A DNA stretch of 49,555 bases from the NCBI GenBank assembly GCA_949290295.1, contig CASERH010000013.1:1-49555 (forward strand), given 5' to 3'. Shown one piece after another: positions 25,181-33,076 of the stretch. Under the pieces are notes generated by a model. It did no database searches and was not told the DNA's origin. It worked only from the letters and a program-made list of their open reading frames with translations. The position numbers and the translations under genes were made by a program. The stretch is from an uncultured Pseudomonadota bacterium (lineage in GTDB: Bacteria > Pseudomonadota > Alphaproteobacteria > RF32 > CAG-239). The stretch's first letter is position 1. Each line of letters begins with the position of its first letter.

Positions 25181-25255
25181 TTTTTTTTGGGCAAAAAGAG
25201 CTCTTGCTTTGCCCTGAAAATGTATTATATAAAAGGAAAATCGGGAGACGGATGA

Positions 25256-25915
25256 ATGAATTTGGATGCAATGTATAGACTCACCCACGGGCTTTATGTG
25301 TTGGGTGCCAAAGATGGTGAGAGGTTGGTCGGCAGTATTGTTGATGCCGTTATGCAAGTGGCCAACAAGCCGGTGGCGATTGCTTTGTCTTGCTCAAATA
25401 CCAGTTATACCAAGTCTTGTGTCGAGAAAACGGGAGAATTCTCACTTTCGGTTTTGAGCCGCAAGATTGACCCGTTTGTGGTGGCAAATTTTGGGTTCCA
25501 GACCAGCCGTAATGTTAATAAATGGGCTAATGTCGCGCATTTTGAAGATGGCGGTTTGCCGTTTTTAGAGGATAATTTGGCAACATTTCGTTGCAAAGTT
25601 TTGGAGAAATTTCCGCTGCAGAGCAATACTTTGTTTGTGGCTGAAGTGGTGGCGGCCGAATCTAAAGGTGATGATAAACCGCTTACCTATCTTGACTATC
25701 GTTCATACTTCAAGCAAGATGTGATGGACAGTTTCAAAAAATATACTGAACAACAGAAAGGAAAAACTATGGCTGATAATGCTAAGAAAAAATGGGTTTG
25801 CACCGTGTGCGGTTATGTTTATGACGGCGATGTTCCGTTTGAGGAGCTGCCCGATGACTATGTTTGCCCCTTGTGCGGTGTGGGTAAAGATATGTTTGAA
25901 CAACAGGATGCTTAA
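25256..25915 (+). CDS. Flavin reductase-rubredoxin fusion (high-molecular-weight rubredoxin type)
   Basis: A 219-residue protein. Residues about 1-165 form a flavin reductase-like FMN-binding split barrel ([34 protein letters not shown]). Residues about 178-215 are a rubredoxin domain with two CxxC pairs, [12 protein letters not shown] and [13 protein letters not shown], which bind one iron. The middle spacer is shorter than in classical rubredoxin, as in the rubrerythrin-type versions. Such fusions pass electrons from NADH via FMN to rubredoxin partners in oxygen or peroxide detoxification of anaerobes. Start ATG at 25256 after GGGAGACGG. Confidence 0.85.
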   Translation: MNLDAMYRLTHGLYVLGAKDGERLVGSIVDAVMQVANKPVAIALSCSNTSYTKSCVEKTGEFSLSVLSRKIDPFVVANFGFQTSRNVNKWANVAHFEDGGLPFLEDNLATFRCKVLEKFPLQSNTLFVAEVVAAESKGDDKPLTYLDYRSYFKQDVMDSFKKYTEQQKGKTMADNAKKKWVCTVCGYVYDGDVPFEELPDDYVCPLCGVGKDMFEQQDA

Positions 25916-25953
25916 AGATAACTGTTAAAAAAACATAATTAAAAATGACGAAT

Positions 25954-26001
25954 CTCCGTAATCGGATTATATTAAAGGCAATATAATAACTGATTGCGGA
26001 G
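25954..26001 (+). promoter_or_regulatory. Stem-loop that pairs with the Shine-Dalgarno of the S66 gene
   Basis: CTCCGTAATC at 25954-25963 can pair with GATTGCGGAG at 25992-26001 (one G-U pair), and ATTATATT at 25966-25973 with AATATAAT at 25980-25987, giving an 18-bp interrupted stem with a 6-base loop. The 3' arm contains the CGGAGG that precedes the ATG at 26009, so folding would hide the ribosome binding site. If transcription starts inside this region, it could instead be a DNA operator. Confidence 0.5.
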
Positions 26002-26008
26002 GTTTTTT

Positions 26009-27022
26009 ATGCCAAAAATTATACCAGAACCGTTGCACCAGGGTGATGAAGTACGTGTTGTTGCACCTTCTACCGGCATTAGAATTATTGGGGCAGACAG
26101 CCGAGAAATTGCTGCTGCTCGTTTTGCCGAGATGGGGTTGAAAGTTAGTTTCGGTGCCAATACAATAGATGAAAATTTTGATATGATGGGAACATCTTCC
26201 ATCAAAAAACGGGCCGATGACATCAATGCCGCTTTTGCTGACCCTAAGGTTAGGGCCATTTTCACTATTATCGGTGGTTTTAACTCAAACCAGTTGCTGC
26301 CGTTTTTGGATTATGACCTCATCAAGAAAAATCCGAAGATTTTTTGCGGTTTTTCAGATATCACTGCTTTGCTTAACGGAATTTATGCCAAGACCAATAT
26401 GGTGACTTTTTTGGGCCCGCATTATAGCTCTTTTGGTATGAAATATGGCTTTGATTATTCTTTTGCGGCGGCCAAACAAATGCTGATGGGAGAGGGCAAG
26501 CTAGATGTTGGGCCTTCGGCCGAGTGGAGCGATGACTTATGGTTTATTGACCAAGAAAAAAGAGAGTTCATCAAAAATGAGGGCTGGTGGCAGATCCGTG
26601 CCGGTGAGGCTTGCGGAACGCTGATGGGCGGAAATTTGGGAACATTAACTTTGCTCTTGGGCAGCCCTTATTGGCCGGGGTTTAAGCCAAACACAATTTT
26701 GTTGGCGGAAGACTGCTTTACTTCTGCCGGAGATCCTAAAGAATTTTTGCGCAATCTGCAGGCGTTGGCTTATCAGCCTGATTTTGGCAATGTTAAAGCT
26801 TTGCTTATCGGCCGTTTCCAAAAGGCATCGGGTATGACGAGGGAGTTGTTGGAATATATCATTCATTCTATTCCGCAGCTTGATTCTTTGCCCGTTATTG
26901 CCAATTTGGATTTCGGACATAGTGTACCGAATTTGACGTTGCCGATTGGCGGAACCGCAAAAATCTCGTCTAACGGCCAGCTAATACAGATTTCGCGAGA
27001 TGAAAGGTTCCTCACGTACTAG
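26009..27022 (+). CDS. S66-family peptidase (LD-carboxypeptidase/MccF-like)
   Basis: A 337-residue cytoplasmic serine peptidase of family S66. The nucleophile lies in GFSDITALLNG (about residue 114), and the Glu and His of the triad are probably in LLAEDCFTSAGDP and LDFGHSVPNLTLPIG. Relatives are murein LD-carboxypeptidase (LdcA) used in wall recycling and MccF-type microcin immunity proteins; the sequence alone does not decide. The ATG at 26009 follows CGGAGG; a TTG 15 bases upstream would contain that site. The last seven codons (ERFLTY and stop) come from a palindromic repeat that overlaps the gene end, and a 43-base copy of the previous codons, ending in a stop, follows downstream. Confidence 0.85.
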   Translation: MPKIIPEPLHQGDEVRVVAPSTGIRIIGADSREIAAARFAEMGLKVSFGANTIDENFDMMGTSSIKKRADDINAAFADPKVRAIFTIIGGFNSNQLLPFLDYDLIKKNPKIFCGFSDITALLNGIYAKTNMVTFLGPHYSSFGMKYGFDYSFAAAKQMLMGEGKLDVGPSAEWSDDLWFIDQEKREFIKNEGWWQIRAGEACGTLMGGNLGTLTLLLGSPYWPGFKPNTILLAEDCFTSAGDPKEFLRNLQALAYQPDFGNVKALLIGRFQKASGMTRELLEYIIHSIPQLDSLPVIANLDFGHSVPNLTLPIGGTAKISSNGQLIQISRDERFLTY

Positions 27023-27082
27023 TATGTACGCTGCGGTACTTTCACTCTAAAATCTTATTATCTGTCTCATTATCCGAGATTT
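26959..27082. repeat. About 125-bp palindromic element, copy A
   Basis: A 124-bp imperfect palindrome. The terminal inverted repeats are AAAAATCTCGTCTAA on the left and, on the complement of the right end, AAAAATCTCGGATAA. The core has CACGTAC/TATGTACG, and the right half matches the element near 40.9 kb closely. Its left arm overlaps the last codons of the S66 gene. The 43 bases at its left end recur just beyond its right end (27084-27126). Confidence 0.75.
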
Positions 27083-27083
27083 T

Positions 27084-27126
27084 TGAAAAATCTCACCTAG
27101 CGGCCAGCTAATACAGATTTCGCGAG
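27084..27126 (+). repeat. 43-base duplicate of the S66 gene end
   Basis: Matches 26959-27001 at 40 of 43 positions, at a distance of 125 bases. Read in the same frame it encodes KISPSGQLIQISRD followed at once by TAA, that is a plausible alternative native end of the peptidase. Confidence 0.9.
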
Positions 27127-27161
27127 ATTAAGGTTGTATATTTAGAAACTGGAACGATAAA

Positions 27162-27797
27162 ATGCCTGATTTTGAATTTGAAAATCAATATGATATACCG
27201 GTGGCCGGGATTGATGAAGCCGGGCGAGGGCCGTGGGCCGGACCGGTGGTGGCCGGTGCGGTGATTATTGTTGATAAAAAGCTTAATGACTTTTTGCTTG
27301 GAGCGTTGAACGATTCAAAAAAACTTACGCCTAAAAAGCGTGAGGCTCTTTATGAAAGCTTGTTTGCCGCGCAAGAGGCCGGACAACTTTTTATCGGAAT
27401 CGGGGAGGCCAGTGCCGAGGAAATTGACCGCTACAATATTTTGCAGGCCACATTTTTGGCGATGCAACGCGCCGCGGAGGCCTTGAAACTCAAACCGCAG
27501 TTTGCGCTGGTTGATGGCAACCAAATCCCTAAGAATTTACCGTGTCCTTGCCGCACACTAATAAAAGGTGATGCCAGGAGCTATTCTATTGCCGCGGCAT
27601 CTATTGTGGCAAAGGTTTATCGAGACAGGCTGATGACCAAACTGGCGGAAAAATATCCTTACTACGGTTTTGAGAAAAATGCCGGCTACGGCACGGCGGC
27701 ACATATTGCCGGCCTCAAAGCTTATGGAATTATTGAAGGTCTGCACCGCAAGTCTTATCGGCCGATACAAGAGATTTTGAGACAAAGAGCCGGATAA
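27162..27797 (+). CDS. rnhB: Ribonuclease HII
   Basis: A 211-residue RNase HII with the family signature GIDEAGRGPWAGPVVAGAV at about residues 16-34 (catalytic Asp-Glu), SKKLTPKKRE and a later DGN...AAASIVAKVYRDR segment. It nicks RNA-DNA hybrids and removes misincorporated ribonucleotides. Only a weak GGAACG lies before the ATG. In many alphaproteobacteria rnhB lies next to ccrM, as here with one small gene between. Confidence 0.93.
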   Translation: MPDFEFENQYDIPVAGIDEAGRGPWAGPVVAGAVIIVDKKLNDFLLGALNDSKKLTPKKREALYESLFAAQEAGQLFIGIGEASAEEIDRYNILQATFLAMQRAAEALKLKPQFALVDGNQIPKNLPCPCRTLIKGDARSYSIAAASIVAKVYRDRLMTKLAEKYPYYGFEKNAGYGTAAHIAGLKAYGIIEGLHRKSYRPIQEILRQRAG

Positions 27798-27805
27798 ATT
27801 TGTTG

Positions 27806-27834
27806 TTGACTTTCGGGCTATTTTTGTCTATATT
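27806..27834 (+). promoter_or_regulatory. Promoter of the 125-aa gene
   Basis: TTGACT at 27806-27811, a 17-base spacer and TATATT at 27829-27834; about 44 bases before the ATG. Confidence 0.65.
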
Positions 27835-27877
27835 GTAGGCGACAGTATACATTTCATAAATTAAAAAATAAACAATT

Positions 27878-28255
27878 ATGGGAACATTCGTAAAGGATCT
27901 GCAAAAATTGCGGATCGTTGTTTCGTTTTACAGAAATCAAGTATTGTTCTGGTTGAGCGGACAGACGCTCGAAGAGCAGCTCGGTTTCGGTTTCGCAATG
28001 AGGTGTCAGACTATTATGAATGGCATCGATCCGATGCAGAAAGAGCTTATCTCTCTGCTGATGGATGAGAGCCTGCCGCTTCAGAAGCGGTTGATGGCTA
28101 TCACCAGCCGGCTTGATAGTGAGCTGGAAGAGCTTAAGGCCGTGGTTCCGGAGGAGACTCTTGAGACCTATCGGGTTCTTCATGAGTCTATTTACCTCGA
28201 TATTACCGAGATGAAGGCTCTGCTGGGGGACTTCGTGGCTGAAGTAAACGATTAA
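27878..28255 (+). CDS. Hypothetical protein (125 aa)
   Basis: A mostly helical soluble protein with heptad-like stretches (LQKRLMAITSRLDSELEELK). I recognise no family. It has a clear promoter and terminator, so it is a monocistronic unit. The codons are richer in G and C (CTG, CTC, CGG, GAG) than those of its neighbours, and the leader before the ATG has no Shine-Dalgarno, only A-rich sequence. Both suggest recent acquisition or high expression, which I cannot separate. Confidence 0.65.
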   Translation: MGTFVKDLQKLRIVVSFYRNQVLFWLSGQTLEEQLGFGFAMRCQTIMNGIDPMQKELISLLMDESLPLQKRLMAITSRLDSELEELKAVVPEETLETYRVLHESIYLDITEMKALLGDFVAEVND

Positions 28256-28274
28256 AAAACTTTACCGTTTTTTC

Positions 28275-28302
28275 CGTGGCTTGTGTGAGCCACGTTTTTT
28301 TT
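28275..28302 (+). terminator. Terminator after the 125-aa gene
   Basis: CGTGGCT at 28275-28281 pairs with AGCCACG at 28288-28294, followed by eight T. Confidence 0.9.
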
Positions 28303-28313
28303 ATTTTAAAATC

Positions 28314-29488
<1,175 letters not shown>

Positions 29489-29492
29489 TAAA

Positions 29493-29523
29493 AAAACGGT
29501 GTCTTCTTGGGCACCGTTTTTTT
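29493..29523. terminator. Bidirectional terminator between ccrM and fliE
   Basis: AAAACGGTG at 29493-29501 pairs with CACCGTTTT at 29512-29520, flanked by A and T runs. Confidence 0.8.
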
Positions 29524-29545
29524 ATTATTAAAGCATTATATATCC

Positions 29546-29872
29546 TTAAATTGACATCTGCATGATGGTGTTATAGGCCTTGATTGCCGTATCTCTCACG
29601 GCAACAACCGTTTCCAAAGCTGTTTCGGCATTAGAAATGGCCAAAACAACATCTTGAATATCCACCTTGCCCTGAATACCGGCTACGGTGGTGATTTCTG
29701 CCTGTTTGTGCAGATTAGCAGTGTCTTCTACCGCCTCTTTGACCATGTTGCCAAAGCTTTTGTCGGTCGCTTCTATCTCAGCGGCGTTTTTTTCCACCTT
29801 CTGCTCTTGGCCGTTAATGCGGAGCAGGGCTTGTTGGTAGGCATTTAAGGCGTTTGATATATTGCTGACCAT
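29546..29872 (-). CDS. fliE: Flagellar hook-basal body protein FliE
   Basis: A 108-residue protein with the FliE pattern, including SFGNMVKEAVEDTANLHKQAE and the end VVAVRDTAIKAYNTIMQMSI. FliE links the MS ring to the proximal rod. It is the last gene of the flgB-flgC-fliE operon, 18 bases after flgC, and ends at a shared terminator with ccrM. Confidence 0.92.
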   Translation of the reverse strand: MVSNISNALNAYQQALLRINGQEQKVEKNAAEIEATDKSFGNMVKEAVEDTANLHKQAEITTVAGIQGKVDIQDVVLAISNAETALETVVAVRDTAIKAYNTIMQMSI

Positions 29873-29890
29873 GGTTTAGTTTCCTTCTTT

Positions 29891-30304
29891 TTATTTCAAA
29901 ATATCCAGCACGCTGGTGTTCATCTCACGTGCAGTTTTCATCATATTTAAATTGGCATCATAGGCTCTTTGAGCCTCTTTCATATCCATCATCTCTATCA
30001 AGGGATTGACATTGGGCAGGCTTACATAGCCTTTATCATCAGCGCCAGGGTGGTTGGGAGCGTATTTTTTCTCAAAGGGTGAATTGTCTTTGACAACTTT
30101 GTCAACCCTGACCATTTGCGCGCCGCTTTCTTGGTCTACATAGTTTTGGAAGCTTACAACCTGGCGGCGATAGGGTTCTCCGCCCGGCTCGGTCGAGATA
30201 GAATCGGCGTTGGCCATGTTTTGGGCAATGACCTTAAGCCGCTCTGCTTGGGCTCTCATCCCGGAGGCGGCTATATCTGCGCTGATTGTTAAGTTACCCG
30301 ACAT
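29891..30304 (-). CDS. flgC: Flagellar basal-body rod protein FlgC
   Basis: A 137-residue rod protein. The N-terminus carries the rod/hook signature IAASGMRAQAERLKVIAQNMANADS and the C-terminus the matching EAQRAYDANLNMMKTAREM helix. Length is normal for FlgC. Second gene of the operon, 14 bases after flgB. Confidence 0.95.
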   Translation of the reverse strand: MSGNLTISADIAASGMRAQAERLKVIAQNMANADSISTEPGGEPYRRQVVSFQNYVDQESGAQMVRVDKVVKDNSPFEKKYAPNHPGADDKGYVSLPNVNPLIEMMDMKEAQRAYDANLNMMKTAREMNTSVLDILK

Positions 30305-30318
30305 CTTGTCTTTCCTCT

Positions 30319-30732
30319 TTAAGCGTTAATCTTGGTGTTGGCCATTTGCATCATTGATTTATATTTGTTGTAAATGGTTATCATTCGCTTATATTCGCTG
30401 CTGACCTTGCTGGCCTCGTTCATCTGCTCTTCTAGGATAACGCCATTACCGTCAATGGTTAAAGCTGAGCTTGGTTGCGGCGTATATACTTTATAGCCGT
30501 TTTCGGCTCTCTTGGGACCGATGGTGCTGATGTGTTTGGGGTTGGTGGTGGCTAGTTTGAGCCCGGCAGTGGCGCTTATTTCTTGATTAAAATTCGGTTT
30601 TTCAACGTCTCTGGCTAAATAGCCCGGGGTGCTGGCATTGGCAATATTTTCCGCAATGACCTGTTGCCTGGCCTGCAGATATTGCATATTTTGATGCGCC
30701 ATACCAAAAACGGAAAGATTTTTTAAATCCAT
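30319..30732 (-). CDS. flgB: Flagellar basal-body rod protein FlgB
   Basis: A 137-residue rod protein with the signature YLQARQQVIAENIANASTPGYLARDV and a C-terminal helix NEASKVSSEYKRMITIYNKYKSM. The ATG at 30732 was chosen because family members start with M-x-L-x-x-L; a GTG at 30771 would add 13 unusual residues. First gene of the operon, divergent from the FlhB-like gene. Confidence 0.92.
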   Translation of the reverse strand: MDLKNLSVFGMAHQNMQYLQARQQVIAENIANASTPGYLARDVEKPNFNQEISATAGLKLATTNPKHISTIGPKRAENGYKVYTPQPSSALTIDGNGVILEEQMNEASKVSSEYKRMITIYNKYKSMMQMANTKINA

Positions 30733-30868
30733 TTTATCAATATTCCCCAATTTGTTGTTACGTGTCCCCACACATAACCGACATGCAAAAAATATGCCAA
30801 ATAAAAGCTCTTGCCTTTTGGCGCCGGCAGATTTAAATTATATCAAAAATCAACTCCGGAGCTTTTGC

Positions 30869-31183
30869 ATGTCTGAGGATAATAATAGCCCAAATCTTTC
30901 AAAAGACAACGCCGCACCCGACTTTTCCACAACAGATTATGCGGTGGCACTCCGCTATGATAAGGAAAAAGACAATGCGCCTATCGTCTCTGCCAAGGGG
31001 CAGGGGCATGTGGCTGCCAAAATTATTGAGCTCGCGCTCGAAAATAATATCGAAATCCATCAAGATGCAGATCTTTTGCAAATCCTAAAGGCGGTCGATA
31101 TTGATGAGGAAATCCCTATCGAGGCTTTTGCCGCTGTTGCCGAAATTATATCCTATATTTATTCAAAGAACGCCGCCAAATAG
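30869..31183 (+). CDS. FlhB C-terminal domain-like protein
   Basis: A 104-residue soluble protein. From about residue 22 it matches the cytoplasmic domain of the flagellar export switch FlhB: YAVALRYDKEKDNAPIVSAKGQGHVAAKI, then VDIDEEIPIEAFAAVAEIISYIYS. The membrane part of FlhB is absent, and the NPTH autocleavage site is replaced by STTD, so it resembles the stand-alone FlhX/FlhB2-type proteins. Start chosen at 30869 because GGAG at 30858-30861 lies seven bases before it. Divergent from flgB, which supports a flagellar role. Confidence 0.82.
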   Translation: MSEDNNSPNLSKDNAAPDFSTTDYAVALRYDKEKDNAPIVSAKGQGHVAAKIIELALENNIEIHQDADLLQILKAVDIDEEIPIEAFAAVAEIISYIYSKNAAK

Positions 31184-31309
31184 AAAAGTTCGTCTAATGG
31201 TTTTCTAGAGCAATTTCGTGCGGTCTCGCAAAATTCATGTACGCCCTATGTACACTAAAATTTTGCTCGCCTTCGAAATCACTCTATAAATTCCATTATC
31301 CGAACTTTT
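31184..31309. repeat. About 125-bp palindromic element, copy B
   Basis: A 126-bp imperfect palindrome starting right after the stop codon of the FlhB-like gene. The ends are AAAAGTTCGTCTAATGG and, on the complement of the right end, AAAAGTTCGGATAATGG. Inside, CTAGAGCAATTTCG faces CGAAATCACTCTAT, and the centre holds GCAAAATTCATGTAC facing GTACACTAAAATTTTGC. Confidence 0.88.
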
Positions 31310-31318
31310 ACAAGCTCG

Positions 31319-31394
31319 CCGGGGAACGCCCCGGTGCGATTAGCAAGCCGTAACCCGCACCGCTCCCGATGGTCGGGGTGCTGGTCGGCGGTGC
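31319..31394. other. GC-rich structured island
   Basis: About 75 bases with far higher GC than the surroundings and several nested hairpins: CCGGGG/CCCCGG (31319-31334), GGTGCG/CGCACC (31333-31338 with 31356-31361), CCCGA/TCGGG, and GCACCGC/GCGGTGC (31357-31363 with 31388-31394). No gene recognised. It could be another repeat or part of an RNA. Confidence 0.5.
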
Positions 31395-31412
31395 CATATT
31401 CAAACAAATTAA

Positions 31413-31440
31413 TTGCATTTTAATTTTTCTGCTCTAATAT
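31413..31440 (+). promoter_or_regulatory. Promoter of the ncRNA or leader
   Basis: TTGCAT at 31413-31418, a 16-base spacer and TAATAT at 31435-31440, predicting a start near 31447. Confidence 0.6.
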
Positions 31441-31446
31441 CATTTC

Positions 31447-31609
31447 CGCAGGCGTGAGTTGCGTCTGTGGGGTCCGAAAACTCCTTGTAAATACGTCTCC
31501 TCTTTTGGGGAGCTACCGATATAAGCATACTTGTATGACGAATAAGGTAGGCTGCGTTTACACAGTTTTCGGCTCCCCGCCTTAATTTATTTAAGGCGGT
31601 TTCTTTTTA
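31447..31609 (+). ncRNA. Structured RNA of about 165 nt (unassigned ncRNA or 5' leader)
   Basis: A strong fold is visible: GGGG-T-CCGAAAACT (31469-31482) pairs with AGTTTTCGG-CT-CCCC (31564-31578), TGTAAATACG (31486-31495) with CGTTTACA (31555-31562), and within these CTCC/GGAG, CTACC/GGTAG and CATAC/GTATG hairpins. It ends in a terminator (CCGCCTTAA 31577-31585 with TTAAGGCGG 31591-31599, then T-rich) whose 5' strand overlaps the last two bases of the main stem. Length and long closing stem fit a 6S-like RNA, but I see no decisive signature. The position just before the HTH gene also allows a transcription-attenuating leader. Confidence 0.6.
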
Positions 31610-31634
31610 ACAAGAAATTCGGGAGCTTAAAACG

Positions 31635-31865
31635 ATGAATAATTTTTCTACTTTACTGCGAGGCCAGTTGGCCACACAACTTAGGCAAATCAGGCTAAAT
31701 AAAAATCTTTCTATCACCGATATTGCCTGCAAGTGCGATTTATCCGTTGCCAATATAGACGCTATTGAGCGCGGAGAAGCACTTTCTTTTAAGAAATATC
31801 TCCGATTAGTTCATTTCTACCGCAAAAGAATCAAAATCCTGTTAGATAACGAGGTGGCGCGTTAA
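31635..31865 (+). CDS. Small helix-turn-helix protein
   Basis: A 76-residue protein with a Cro/C1-type helix-turn-helix: LATQLRQIRLNKNLSITDIACKCDLSVANIDAIERGE. The conserved pattern (x-L-R-x-x-R-x-x-K-x-x-S) is clear. It is a likely DNA-binding regulator without any effector domain. GGGAG at 31621-31625 precedes the ATG. It lies just after a structured RNA and terminator. Its stop overlaps that of the convergent rsmB gene in GTTAAC. Confidence 0.8.
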   Translation: MNNFSTLLRGQLATQLRQIRLNKNLSITDIACKCDLSVANIDAIERGEALSFKKYLRLVHFYRKRIKILLDNEVAR

Positions 31866-33076
31866 CTTTGTTTCTTTAAAATTGCGATGAAGAAGCCATC
31901 TGTGTTGGTGGTTTGAGGAGATAGGCGCAGCATATATGGATTGTTGTGCGGGTAGGGCTGTTCTATCTTCTGTGCCCAGAGTTTTTCCAAATCCATAAGC
32001 GCAAATTCCGGATGTTTGGCTAAAAAGCCATTGATGATGTCTTCATCTTCTTCTTTGAGTACTGAGCAGGTGAAATAGGCTATTCTGCCACCGGTTTTGG
32101 TCTTAGCGGCCGCTACCTCAAGCAAATTTGCCTGAGTGTGTTTGAGTGTGGCTAATTTATCTTCCCTCAAGCGGAATTTGGCATCAGGGGCTCTTCTCCA
32201 GGTGCCGGTGCCGGAGCAAGGGGCATCCAATATGAAAAGGTCAAAATCTTTGTCGCTGTCGGCAATGATATCGGTTAGCTCAATGTTTTTAACCCCCAAT
32301 CTTTGTAGGCGCGGTTTGATGGCTTCCAGCCTTTTGGCATTGATATCATAGGCCAAAATTTTTCCTCTATTTTCTAACAAAACCGATATCGCCAAGCTTT
32401 TGCCGCCGGCGCCACAACAATAATCAATAATCTTTTCGTTTTCTTTGGCATCACACAAAATCGCCGCTATTTGTGAGGCCTCATCCTGAATCTCAAACCA
32501 GCCTTCTTGATAAGCTGCGCAGTTACCTATGCTTATGCGCTCAGAACTGCGAAACCCCAAAGGCGAATATGGCGTTTTGCGCACATCAATACCTTCTTGT
32601 GCCAGCTTTTTGATGACCTCATCTCTTGCATGATTGTGGACTCTGAAATCGGCCTCGGCCGTTTGATTGAGCGCTTTGCAAAACTTAATATCTTTAATCT
32701 TGGCAAACAGCCAATCCGGGCATTCGGCCTCAACTGCCGGCGGGTAGGGTTGCTCATTTCCTTCTCTTAACCATTCTTCCTCTTCTTTTGTGAGAGGAGA
32801 AAGGCCATGTTGAGAGCCGTCAAAAACTTCCGGCAATTTATCTCTCACGGCCCAAAGCAAAATTCTTCTCGGGTCTTGGCTTTGGGCATCAAACTCAAGT
32901 TTGCGCCGATTGCGAATTAAGTGCCACACCAGGTCATTAATGAATCTACGATCTTTGGAGCCAATATATTTGCGGCTTCTCATATACTCGTTTATCACAC
33001 CGTCTGCCGGTTTTTCATCTTTGAAAATCTCACTTATGAGCTCTAAGCAAGCCTGATATCTGGCGCCGGTTTGCAT
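31862..33076 (-). CDS. rsmB: RsmB-like rRNA cytosine-C5 methyltransferase
   Basis: A 404-residue protein with an N-terminal NusB-like helical part (residues 1 to about 140) and a methyltransferase domain: IIDYCCGAGGKSLAI (SAM motif), LFILDAPCSGTGTWRR (the TCS/PCSG catalytic cysteine region) and RIAYFTCSVLKEEDED (second cysteine). These are hallmarks of the RsmB/NOL1/NOP2 family; RsmB modifies C967 of 16S rRNA, RsmF-type paralogues differ. The start overlaps the rlmE stop in TAATG. Last gene of the ppx-ppx-rlmE-rsmB operon. Confidence 0.85.
   Translation of the reverse strand: MQTGARYQACLELISEIFKDEKPADGVINEYMRSRKYIGSKDRRFINDLVWHLIRNRRKLEFDAQSQDPRRILLWAVRDKLPEVFDGSQHGLSPLTKEEEEWLREGNEQPYPPAVEAECPDWLFAKIKDIKFCKALNQTAEADFRVHNHARDEVIKKLAQEGIDVRKTPYSPLGFRSSERISIGNCAAYQEGWFEIQDEASQIAAILCDAKENEKIIDYCCGAGGKSLAISVLLENRGKILAYDINAKRLEAIKPRLQRLGVKNIELTDIIADSDKDFDLFILDAPCSGTGTWRRAPDAKFRLREDKLATLKHTQANLLEVAAAKTKTGGRIAYFTCSVLKEEDEDIINGFLAKHPEFALMDLEKLWAQKIEQPYPHNNPYMLRLSPQTTNTDGFFIAILKKQS

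Noticed and set aside
31447..31609. Calling the structured RNA 6S RNA
   Set aside because: Size and long closing stem fit, but I cannot identify the central-bubble signature with confidence, so it was left unassigned.
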